Shown: positions 14,808 through 21,314 of the stretch, piece by piece | Layout: each line of letters starts with the position of its first letter | Position numbering within the stretch: position 1 is the first letter of the stretch | Assembly: GCA_948471335.1 (NCBI GenBank) | Contig: CAOKRZ010000006.1 | Span: 1-23,343, forward strand | Origin: an uncultured Christensenella sp. | GTDB lineage: Bacteria; Bacillota; Clostridia; Christensenellales; UBA1242 | DNA length: 23,343 bases | Direction: 5' to 3' | Notes under the pieces: generated by a model | The model's input: the letters and a program-made list of their open reading frames with translations, nothing else | What the model was told of the DNA's origin: nothing | Databases searched by the model: none | Translations under genes and position numbers: made by a program

Positions 14808-16085
14808 ATGTATACTTACGAAAAAAAAGCTAAAGAAGGACAATTAAAAGTCAAAATATCAAAAGAAGTTTGGGAAAATGCAATTGAAAAGGCATATGAA
14901 GAAAACAAAGGCAAATTTAACATTCAAGGTTTCCGCAAAGGAAAAGCTCCAAGAAAAGTTATTGAGCAAACTTATGGCGACACAGTTTTCTTTGATGACG
15001 CTTTCGAAGCAGTTATTTCAAATGAATATTCAAAATTTTTGGCAGAGAACAAAGATGTTAAGCCTGCTGAAGCGCCACATGTTGAAATGAACTCTTTCAC
15101 TGCAGATAAAGGCATCGAAGCAACTCTTACATTTGCGCTTATGCCAGAAATTGTTTTAGGCTCACTCTCAGGACTTAAAGCAAAGCCTAAAGCTGTTAAG
15201 GTTGATGCAAAAGAGGTTGAAGAAGAAATCAAACGCTTTGCTGAAGCGCATTCTCGTTATGAAGAATCAGAAGCACCAGCACAAAATGGCGACTTTGCAA
15301 CTATTGATTTTTCAGGCTCTGTTGACGGCGTGAAGTTTGATGGCGGCACTGCTGAAAACTATCGTCTTGAACTTGGCTCTCACACTTTCATTGAAGGATT
15401 TGAAGATCAAATCGTTGGAATGAAGAAAGGGGATAAAAAAGACATTAACGTAACTTTTCCAGCAAACTATCAAGCAGAAAATCTTGCAGGGAAGCCAGCA
15501 GTTTTTGCTATTGCGCTCAACAAAGTTGAAAAGAAAATTTTGCCAAAAATTGACGATAAATTTATTTCAGATACAACAGAATTTGAAACTTTGGATGAAT
15601 ACAAATCAAATGTTAAGGATACACTTGTAAAGAAGGCAAAAGAACAGGCTGAAAGAGATTATGAAGTTGCGCTTATCGACGAAATCGTTGATGGCTGCAA
15701 AGCTGATATTCCTCATTCAATGACTCATCATGAAGTTCACCATATGATCCATGATTTTGAGCATAGACTTTCTCACCAAGGTCTTAACCTTGAGGCATAT
15801 TTAAGCTACATCGGCAAAACTATGGAAGAGTTTGAAGCTGACAGAATGTCTGATGCTGAAAAGAACGTGAAGACTCGTCTTGTTCTTCAAAAGATCATTG
15901 AAGAAAACAAAATCACAGTTTCTGAAAAAGAGCTTATGAAGAGAATTGAAGAATACTGCGCGACATACGGCATTAAATATGAGGAAATCAAAAACAGCCT
16001 TACTCCAGATGAGAGAGCTTACTTTGAAAACGAAGCAATTATGAGCAAACTTATGAAGTTTATAAAAGATCAAAATAAAGCATAA
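14808..16085 (+). CDS. tig: Trigger factor
   Basis: Ribosome-bound chaperone with peptidyl-prolyl isomerase activity, 425 aa. N-terminal ribosome-docking domain with the signature GFRKGKAP (41-48); FKBP-type PPIase domain about 161-243 (GDFATIDFSG ... GSHTFIEGFEDQIVGMKKGD); C-terminal chaperone arms 244-425. AAGGAG at 14793-14798, 9 nt before the ATG. The order tig-clpP-clpX is widespread and joins folding of new chains with their degradation. Confidence 0.97.
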   Translation: MYTYEKKAKEGQLKVKISKEVWENAIEKAYEENKGKFNIQGFRKGKAPRKVIEQTYGDTVFFDDAFEAVISNEYSKFLAENKDVKPAEAPHVEMNSFTADKGIEATLTFALMPEIVLGSLSGLKAKPKAVKVDAKEVEEEIKRFAEAHSRYEESEAPAQNGDFATIDFSGSVDGVKFDGGTAENYRLELGSHTFIEGFEDQIVGMKKGDKKDINVTFPANYQAENLAGKPAVFAIALNKVEKKILPKIDDKFISDTTEFETLDEYKSNVKDTLVKKAKEQAERDYEVALIDEIVDGCKADIPHSMTHHEVHHMIHDFEHRLSHQGLNLEAYLSYIGKTMEEFEADRMSDAEKNVKTRLVLQKIIEENKITVSEKELMKRIEEYCATYGIKYEEIKNSLTPDERAYFENEAIMSKLMKFIKDQNKA

Positions 16086-16103
16086 ATTCAGGGAGGAAAA
16101 ACT

Positions 16104-16688
16104 ATGTTAATTCCTATGGTCGTTGACCAAAATGGGGCGTCAGAACGCTCTTACGACATCTATTCAAGATTGCTTGAAGACCGCATTGTCTTCCTTAACG
16201 GGGAAGTGACTGATGAGAGTGCGAACCTTGTTATCGCTCAGCTTATCTATCTTGAAGGCAAAAATCCAAGCAAAGATATCTCTTTGTATATCAACAGTCC
16301 TGGCGGAAGCGTTACGGCTGGACTTGCCATTTATGACACAATGAAATACATTAAATGCGATGTTTCGACAATTTGTGTAGGACTTGCCGCATCAATGGGC
16401 GCTTTTCTTCTCGCTGGAGGAACAAAGGGCAAAAGATTCGCTCTTCCAAACAGTGAAATCATGATTCACCAACCAATTGGCGGCGCACAAGGGCAAGCAA
16501 GTGACATTCAAATTCAGGCAAAACATATTCAAAAGATGAAGGATAACCTCAACAGAATTCTCAGTGAAAATACTGGCAAACCAATTGAGGTGGTTGAAAA
16601 AGATACAGATCGTGACAACTATATGAGTGCTGAGGAGGCGAAAACTTATGGTGTCATCGATGATATTTTCGTATCAAGAAAGAAATAA
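16104..16688 (+). CDS. clpP: ATP-dependent Clp protease proteolytic subunit
   Basis: Serine protease forming the tetradecameric chamber of ClpXP, 194 aa. The triad is complete: Ser97 in GLAASMGA, His122 in MIHQP, Asp171 in DTDRDNYMSA. The N-terminal IPMVVDQNG and YINSPGGSV are typical, and the short propeptide-like start is normal. GGGAGG at 16091-16096, 18 nt after tig. Leucine codons counted by hand: 9 CTT, 3 CTC, 2 TTG, 1 TTA, no CTA or CTG; relevant to the tRNA-Leu(AAG) downstream. Confidence 0.98.
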   Translation: MLIPMVVDQNGASERSYDIYSRLLEDRIVFLNGEVTDESANLVIAQLIYLEGKNPSKDISLYINSPGGSVTAGLAIYDTMKYIKCDVSTICVGLAASMGAFLLAGGTKGKRFALPNSEIMIHQPIGGAQGQASDIQIQAKHIQKMKDNLNRILSENTGKPIEVVEKDTDRDNYMSAEEAKTYGVIDDIFVSRKK

Positions 16689-16700
16689 AGGAGGCTTTTA

Positions 16701-17966
16701 GTGGACGGAATAGATTGCAAATGTTCTTTTTGCGGAAAAGCACAAAAGGACGCCAAGAAATTGATTGCAAGCCCAGGAGGCGATAGTTACATTTGTGATG
16801 AATGCGTGGCAATTTGCAAAGATATTATGAGCGAGGTTGACAAAAGTTCAAGTTTTGAAAATATTGAGCTTCCAACTCCACAAGAGATAAAGGCTAAACT
16901 TGATGAATACATTGTTGGGCAAGACGACGCAAAAAAAGTGCTTGCGGTTGCGGTGTATAATCATTACAAAAGGCTTAACTATAATTTTGGCAGTAAAGCT
17001 CATGAAGATGGCATTGAGCTTGAAAAAAGCAACATCTTAATGATCGGTCCGACAGGTTCAGGGAAAACATTGCTTGCAAAAACTCTTGCAAGGATTTTGA
17101 AAGTTCCATTTGCAACAGCTGATGCGACAACTTTGACAGAAGCTGGCTACGTTGGCGATGATGTTGAAAACATTCTTTTAAAACTTATTCAAAATGCTGA
17201 TTACGACATTGCAAAAGCGCAACGTGGAATCATCTATATTGACGAGATTGACAAGATTGCCAAGAAAACGCAAAATGTTTCGATCACACGCGATGTTGCT
17301 GGCGAAGGCGTTCAGCAAGCTTTGCTTAAAATCATTGAAAGCACGGTTGCTTCTGTTCCGCCTCAAGGTGGCAGAAAACATCCGCATCAAGAAATGCTTC
17401 AAATTGATACAACAAACATTCTCTTCATATGTGGCGGAGCGTTTGTAGGGCTTGACAAGATTGTTGAAAGCAGAAAGGCTGACACAACGCTTGGCTTTAA
17501 TGCTGCGCTTAAGTCTGAAGAAGAAAAAAAGACAAGCGAATACTTCAAGGATATTCAACCAGATGACCTTATCAAATTTGGTCTTATTCCTGAATTTGTG
17601 GGACGACTTCCTGTGATGGTGGGCCTTGATAACCTTGATGAAGAAGCGCTTATGCACATCTTGGTTGAGCCAAAGAACTCAATCATTAAACAATATAAGC
17701 TTATGTTTAAGATTGACGGAATTGATATTGAGTTTTCTGACAAAGCTGTCAAGGCGATTGCTAAAAAGTCTATGGAGCTTAAAACTGGCGCTCGTGGGCT
17801 TAGAACAATTCTTGAAAGCAAAATGAACAAGCTTATGTATGAAGTTCCTGGCAATAAAGATATTCAAAAGATCGTCGTAACTGATAAGTTTATTGAACTT
17901 GATAACGCCGAACCTGAGATAATCAAAATGAATAACAATAACGGTAAAAAAGAAGAGGTCTGCTGA
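16701..17966 (+). CDS. clpX: ATP-dependent Clp protease ATP-binding subunit ClpX
   Basis: AAA+ unfoldase delivering substrates to ClpP, 421 aa. Zinc-binding domain with C8-x2-C11 and C32-x2-C35; Walker A GPTGSGKT (116-123); Walker B IIYIDEID (177-184); pore loops GYVG (149-152) and RKH (225-227); the ClpP-docking LGF (264-266); sensor II GARGLR (363-368). The start is GTG at 16701, fixed by AAGGAGG at 16688-16694 and by the zinc domain beginning at residue 8. It follows clpP by 12 nt. Its TGA stop lies within the terminator hairpin. Confidence 0.98.
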   Translation: MDGIDCKCSFCGKAQKDAKKLIASPGGDSYICDECVAICKDIMSEVDKSSSFENIELPTPQEIKAKLDEYIVGQDDAKKVLAVAVYNHYKRLNYNFGSKAHEDGIELEKSNILMIGPTGSGKTLLAKTLARILKVPFATADATTLTEAGYVGDDVENILLKLIQNADYDIAKAQRGIIYIDEIDKIAKKTQNVSITRDVAGEGVQQALLKIIESTVASVPPQGGRKHPHQEMLQIDTTNILFICGGAFVGLDKIVESRKADTTLGFNAALKSEEEKKTSEYFKDIQPDDLIKFGLIPEFVGRLPVMVGLDNLDEEALMHILVEPKNSIIKQYKLMFKIDGIDIEFSDKAVKAIAKKSMELKTGARGLRTILESKMNKLMYEVPGNKDIQKIVVTDKFIELDNAEPEIIKMNNNNGKKEEVC

Positions 17967-17979
17967 TCTCTTCTTTTTT
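17946..17979 (+). terminator. Bidirectional terminator of clpX and the convergent GDPD-like gene
   Basis: 15-bp stem (17946-17960 and 17965-17979; AGAAGAGGTC / GATCTCTTCT core with one G-T pair, flanked by A5/T5) and a TGCT loop. It contains the clpX stop (17964-17966) and reaches the stop of the - strand gene (17978-17980). Confidence 0.85.
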
Positions 17980-18912
17980 AAATCCAGTCTGAATAAATAA
18001 GCTCAACACCTCTTGATGCCAGAAATTTTCTAGTCTCAGGGGAGTTTACGGTATGAACTGCAAACTTCTTGGTTGTGTGAAGTCCGCTTGGTGAATAAAA
18101 CAGCCAATTGCCATAAGATAAAACATATGTGGTCACGTCTTCATATTCGTCAAAAAGCTGAAACATTTTTCTGAAAGTATAACATGATTTATAGTTTGTA
18201 TACCAATATTCCGTGAAATCGGGGAAGATTTCTTTCGTCTTTTTATAATTTTCAATGCTGTAAACTTGAATGATAAACCTGTTATATATGTCAAAGCCTT
18301 GTTCGTTTGCGCATTCAACCATTCGATTTAAAAGCGCAAAAGCATCTTTCTCTTTGGTGTCAAAAATAATTTTCACGTCAGGGCAGTCCTCAAGCTTTTT
18401 CATAAGCCACTCAAACGTTATTCCATGATATTGACCAAGGATCAATGTATCAGTAAATTCTTGCAGGGTGGGACGCTTCGATAAACTCCATTTTGTATAC
18501 TCATAAGTGTGAGATCCAATGACTTCATGGTCACTTGTGAACAGAAAATCGACTTCTATAAGCGTGATTCCCTGATTTATGTTGTCTTCAAGCTGCTCTT
18601 GGCAGTTTAAATAATCATGAGACCCTTGAATCCCCCCCCCGCATGGATTATTCTCGTGGCGGAGATTTCTTCTGTTTTAAACAAAATCATAAAGTTTGGC
18701 ACGATGCAAGCGATGCATAGGGCAAGGCTGAGTGCGGAGAGAATTATTCTTCCTTTTTTCTTTGTGAAGAAGAGGGCGATGCCTAACGCTAAAGCAATGA
18801 AAGCGAAAACAATTGAAACATACATAAACTTGAAAGAAACCAGATATTTGCATATTTCACTTACAAGAAAAGTGATGAATGAAATGAGAAATAAAATAAA
18901 TACTTTTTTCAT
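17978..18912 (-). pseudogene. Membrane-anchored GDPD-like phosphodiesterase, frameshifted at a G9 run
   Basis: The N-terminal frame (from ATG 18912, AAGGAG at 18918-18923) encodes three membrane helices (about 4-23, 31-49, 58-78) and runs to RIIHAGGG, then stops at 18607. The other frame, open from the same place, continues IQGSHDYLNC, GITLIEVDFLFTSD, VIGSH, IIFDTKEKD, FIIQVYS and ends VELIYSDWI at 17978. Joined, they make one protein of 311 aa with the glycerophosphodiester phosphodiesterase (PI-PLC-like barrel) order: catalytic His in HAGG, metal-binding E and D in IEVD, second His, and a closing beta strand. The break is exactly a run of nine C on + (18632-18640; G on the coding strand); a tenth would restore the frame and give 312 codons including stop. 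It could be decay, phase variation, slippage during expression, or a read error. It follows the aldo/keto reductase by 30 nt. Confidence 0.8.
18632..18640 (-). repeat. Homopolymeric G9 tract inside the GDPD-like gene
   Basis: Nine identical bases (C on +, G on the coding strand) in an AT-rich chromosome. No other G or C run of this length is seen in the window. The tract is the point where the two GDPD reading frames must join. Confidence 0.95.
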
Positions 18913-18942
18913 ATTCGCTCCTTGATTATGAAGTTTTATTTC

Positions 18943-19824
18943 TTATAAAATGCCAATAGGTTGGTTTGGGACTGTCTCTATTCTAATAGCCCCTTCTTCA
19001 TTCAAATAAGACACCTTTAATTTATCAAACTCTGCATTTCTGAATTTGTCTAACGATTTGTAATCTGCTTTCGACATTTCAAAATTTAATGACTCTAAAT
19101 TTTCTTTGATATGATCTTTGTTGCTTGATTTAATGAGAATGCCAATATTTTTGTGTTTAACCATCCAGTTTATAAGAATTTGGTTTTGTGTTTTTGAATA
19201 CTTATTTGCGAGTGATACAACTTCTTTGTAATTTTGCTTTGCAGTTCTGTTTCTTCTGAGTGGTTGAAAAGCATAGAATGCAGTATTATTTTTCTGACAT
19301 GCTTTAATAACGTCAGTGTCTTCATTAATTTTATTTTCCAAGTTATAAAGGCCTTCAAAATATGCGATATGGTCTTTAACTTGTTCAAACATCTCTGGAG
19401 ATAGGTTGCTGTAACCGATGTTTAAAAACTTATATTTTTTCTGCAATCTTTTAATTTCTTTTACATATTCTTTAAAATCAAATCCAATGATTGCAGGGCT
19501 ATGAAGTGTTATACAATCAAAATAAGAGACTTCCAGTTTTTCAATATAGGTGTTTATCTGCTTTTCAATATCACTTATTTGTTGACAACCGTGCGTAATA
19601 AAAGCGTTAATAAAAATGTCTTCTCTTTTTACAGACTTTAAGAATTTTGCAATTACATCAAGGGTAGTTCCGTTATCATAAGCAAGCACTACATCAATAT
19701 AATTTACACCTTTACTAAAATAATATTTTAAAGCCTCGACTTCTTTGTCTATATTTTCCTTTTTGATTGTCCATGTGCCTATTCCAATTTTACTAACAGC
19801 ATTTCCACTTTTTGTATATAACAT
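18943..19824 (-). CDS. Aldo/keto reductase family protein, catalytic Lys replaced
   Basis: TIM-barrel oxidoreductase-like protein of 293 aa. Family marks: GIGTWTI at the start, YIDVVLAYDNG (Asp44 and Tyr49 of the tetrad), ITLHSP (His108), IGYSN, INWMVKH and a late NADP-type segment ILIKSSNKDHIKEN. The tetrad Lys, normally in 'FIVTK', is Phe75 here (FINAF), so ordinary reductase chemistry is doubtful. The gene is visibly richer in A/T than its neighbours, and its leucines are mostly TTA with CTA and CTG present, unlike the CTT habit elsewhere; it may have been acquired. ATG 19824 has AAGGAG (complement of 19831-19836) at 6 nt. It is likely cotranscribed with the GDPD-like gene downstream. Confidence 0.85.
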   Translation of the reverse strand: MLYTKSGNAVSKIGIGTWTIKKENIDKEVEALKYYFSKGVNYIDVVLAYDNGTTLDVIAKFLKSVKREDIFINAFITHGCQQISDIEKQINTYIEKLEVSYFDCITLHSPAIIGFDFKEYVKEIKRLQKKYKFLNIGYSNLSPEMFEQVKDHIAYFEGLYNLENKINEDTDVIKACQKNNTAFYAFQPLRRNRTAKQNYKEVVSLANKYSKTQNQILINWMVKHKNIGILIKSSNKDHIKENLESLNFEMSKADYKSLDKFRNAEFDKLKVSYLNEEGAIRIETVPNQPIGIL

Positions 19825-19853
19825 AGAATTCTCCTTAATTATTTCTTTATATT

Positions 19854-19862
19854 AGTATAACA
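19854..19862 (-). promoter_or_regulatory. Extended -10 element of the aldo/keto reductase gene
   Basis: On the - strand TG-T-TATACT (complement of 19854-19862) lies 18 nt before the ribosome binding site. A TTGATA occurs 20 nt upstream, longer than the usual spacing, so recognition would rest on the extended -10. Confidence 0.45.
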
Positions 19863-19900
19863 TAGAATAATTGAATTTGTATCAAAATTTAACAAAAAAT

Positions 19901-19933
19901 AAAAAAACTCAACCTTGATGGTTGAGTTTTTTT
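19901..19933 (-). terminator. Terminator of the tRNA-Leu gene
   Basis: Stem of 14 bp (19901-19914 and 19920-19933) with core ACTCAACC / GGTTGAGT and a 5-nt loop. Read on the - strand it lies just past the tRNA CCA end and ends in a T7 run. Confidence 0.85.
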
Positions 19934-19938
19934 ATGTT

Positions 19939-20020
19939 TGGTGCGGGCGGTGGGACTTGAACCCACACTCTTTCGAACACGCCCCTTAAACGTGCGCGTC
20001 TGCCATTCCGCCACGCCCGC
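19939..20020 (-). tRNA. tRNA-Leu, anticodon AAG
   Basis: 82 nt including an encoded CCA. On the - strand: acceptor GCGGGCG pairing with CGCCCGC, discriminator A; D arm with GCGGAATGGCAGACGC as in leucine tRNAs; anticodon stem CACGT / GCGTG; loop TTAAGGG giving anticodon A34-A35-G36; an 11-nt variable arm, on the short side for class II; T arm GTGGG TTCAAGT CCCAC. AAG reads CUU, and if A34 is deaminated to inosine also CUC and CUA. Most bacteria use GAG here. Own promoter and terminator, so it is a single-gene transcription unit. Confidence 0.92.
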
Positions 20021-20035
20021 ATATGTTACTTGATT

Positions 20036-20064
20036 ATTATATTAAATATATAAAATAAAGTCAA
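20036..20064 (-). promoter_or_regulatory. Promoter of tRNA-Leu(AAG)
   Basis: On the - strand TTGACT (complement of 20059-20064), 17 nt, perfect TATAAT (complement of 20036-20041), about 15 nt before the mature tRNA 5' end. It is the closest match to consensus in the window, as expected for a stable-RNA gene. Confidence 0.8.
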
Positions 20065-20101
20065 GCAAAAATGACAAAAAAAATAAAATTTTCTTTTTAA
20101 T

Positions 20102-20950
20102 TTATTGAATGAAAAAGTCGGGTGGAATAGGCGCTGAGAAACTTATATTTTTCTTTTCAAATTCGTGCCAAAATGAGATTTGTTTGCAGTGCAGTGCTGC
20201 TCTTGAAATGAAGCTGCTTTTTGTTCCATAAAGTTCATCGCCGACAAGTGGATGACCGATGTGCGCCATATGTACGCGGATTTGATGCGTTCTGCCATGC
20301 TCAAGCTTAATTTTAAGCAATGTGTGTTTGCCGTCATTTTTTATAGGCTCAGCAAATGTCTTAGCTTCTTGACCGAGAGGGGAGATTATTCTTTTTCTTT
20401 GGTTTATTCCGTTTTCAGATATTGTCAATATCTTTTCGTCTATGACAAGATTGTTTTCAATAACTCCTTCACATATTGCATAATAAACTTTTTCTACATT
20501 TGAAAGCTCTTTTTGGGCGATGCTACTTTTTGCGACAAGGACAAGGCCAGATGTGTCTTTATCAAGCCTGTTTGCAATTCTGAGAACAAAGTTGGGGTCT
20601 TTTTCTTCCATATATGCGCAGATTGCTCCTGCGAGGTTGTTTTTATAATGCGAGCGGTTGGGCATGGTTGAAATTCCTGCTGGTTTATTAATTAGTAAGT
20701 AGTATTCGAATACAATATTTAGTGGTATTCTGCAATGCATAATAGCTGTTTTTGCGTTTGGACTTGGATTAATTTGAAGGATATCGCCTTCATTTAAGCC
20801 TTTTCTTATATTGACAATCTCATTATTTACGACAAAATTTCCCCAAGTTTTTCTTAGGTTTGAAATGAAGTTTTCTGAAAAGTCGTGATCTTTCAGAAAA
20901 TGATAGATGCTTTTAAACTCTTTCTCAATTTTGTATTCTTGGTAATTCAT
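20102..20950 (-). CDS. RluA/RluD family pseudouridine synthase
   Basis: Converts uridine to pseudouridine in ribosomal or transfer RNA, 282 aa. An S4-like N-terminal region (about 15-62) precedes the catalytic domain. Motifs: LLINKPAGISTMP (85-97), the catalytic Asp in NRLDKDTSGLVLVAK (D130; most relatives have HRLD), then YYAICEG, LKIKLEHGRTHQIRVHMAHIGHPLVGD and ALHC. Target site cannot be told from sequence; Bacillota usually carry two or three paralogues. Start placed at ATG 20950, since an in-frame TTG at 20986 falls in the -35 box of a good promoter whose -10 ends 7 nt before this ATG. No Shine-Dalgarno sequence is present. Confidence 0.92.
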   Translation of the reverse strand: MNYQEYKIEKEFKSIYHFLKDHDFSENFISNLRKTWGNFVVNNEIVNIRKGLNEGDILQINPSPNAKTAIMHCRIPLNIVFEYYLLINKPAGISTMPNRSHYKNNLAGAICAYMEEKDPNFVLRIANRLDKDTSGLVLVAKSSIAQKELSNVEKVYYAICEGVIENNLVIDEKILTISENGINQRKRIISPLGQEAKTFAEPIKNDGKHTLLKIKLEHGRTHQIRVHMAHIGHPLVGDELYGTKSSFISRAALHCKQISFWHEFEKKNISFSAPIPPDFFIQ

Positions 20951-20957
20951 GGAAAAA

Positions 20958-20986
20958 ATTGTAGCATTTTTGCGAGATATTTCCAA
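20958..20986 (-). promoter_or_regulatory. Promoter of the pseudouridine synthase gene, apparently leaderless
   Basis: On the - strand TTGGAA (complement of 20981-20986), exactly 17 nt, TACAAT (complement of 20958-20963), then 7 nt to the ATG. Normal spacing to the transcription start would put the first mRNA base at or one or two bases before the start codon. Confidence 0.55.
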
Positions 20987-21014
20987 GTTTTTTAAGCCTT
21001 TCTCTGCGAATTAG

Positions 21015-21042
21015 TTGACAAAAAGCGGAGAATTATTATAAA
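21015..21042 (+). promoter_or_regulatory. Promoter of the T-box leader and pheST
   Basis: TTGACA (21015-21020), 16 nt, TATAAA (21037-21042). It is placed just before the T-box leader, with transcription expected to begin near 21049. Confidence 0.7.
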
Positions 21043-21048
21043 ATCAAA

Positions 21049-21301
21049 ATAATAAAAGCGATGATGAAAGACAAGTAACTTGATTTTGTCGATTTTTCAG
21101 AGAGTTCTCTCTTGGCTGAAAGGAGAATAAATCGAAATGCAAGTGAATTCACTTTCTAGCTGCACTTACGAACTCTTAAAGAAATTAGTTTGTGCCGTTT
21201 CCCTGCGTAAAAGGTCAATGAAGGTCTGATTTTCAGATGAATTTAGGTGGTAACGCGGAGCTCTCTTTCGCCCTAAAGTGGTGAGAGGGCTTTTTATTTT
21301 T
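21049..21301 (+). promoter_or_regulatory. T-box riboswitch controlling pheS-pheT
   Basis: Leader RNA that reads uncharged tRNA-Phe and prevents termination. Stem I opens with GCGATGATGAAAGACAAGTA (kink-turn region) and has the distal CAGAGAG element at about 21102. The specifier codon is most likely TTC (21148-21150) in GTGAATTCACT, i.e. phenylalanine. The T-box sequence AGGTGGTAACGCGG (21245-21258) contains TGGT (21248-21251), which pairs with the ACCA end expected of tRNA-Phe. The second A in GGTAACGCGG departs from the usual GGTACCGCGG. Confidence 0.92.
21259..21301 (+). terminator. T-box intrinsic terminator
   Basis: 8-bp stem AGCTCTCT / AGAGGGCT (21259-21266 and 21284-21291, one G-T pair) followed by a T-rich run to 21301. 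It begins right after the T-box sequence, so antiterminator and terminator are mutually exclusive. Confidence 0.85.
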
Positions 21302-21314
21302 TAGGAGAGAAAAT

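Noticed and set aside
17978..18445. Separate 155-aa gene starting from TTG at 18445
   Set aside because: The frame stays open upstream to the G9 tract with clear GDPD sequence, so the TTG is only an internal leucine codon.
18617..18925. Open frame of 102 codons on + across the GDPD N-terminal region
   Set aside because: It is antisense to a membrane domain with a strong ribosome binding site and family match; no ribosome binding site or protein-like pattern of its own.
17980..20020. Genomic island integrated at the 3' end of tRNA-Leu
   Set aside because: The aldo/keto reductase and GDPD genes lie on the correct side of the tRNA, but no direct repeat of the tRNA 3' end and no integrase is visible in the window.
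20951..20986. TTG start of the pseudouridine synthase at 20986
   Set aside because: The TTG is part of a TTGGAA -35 hexamer of a well-spaced promoter; no ribosome binding site at good distance.
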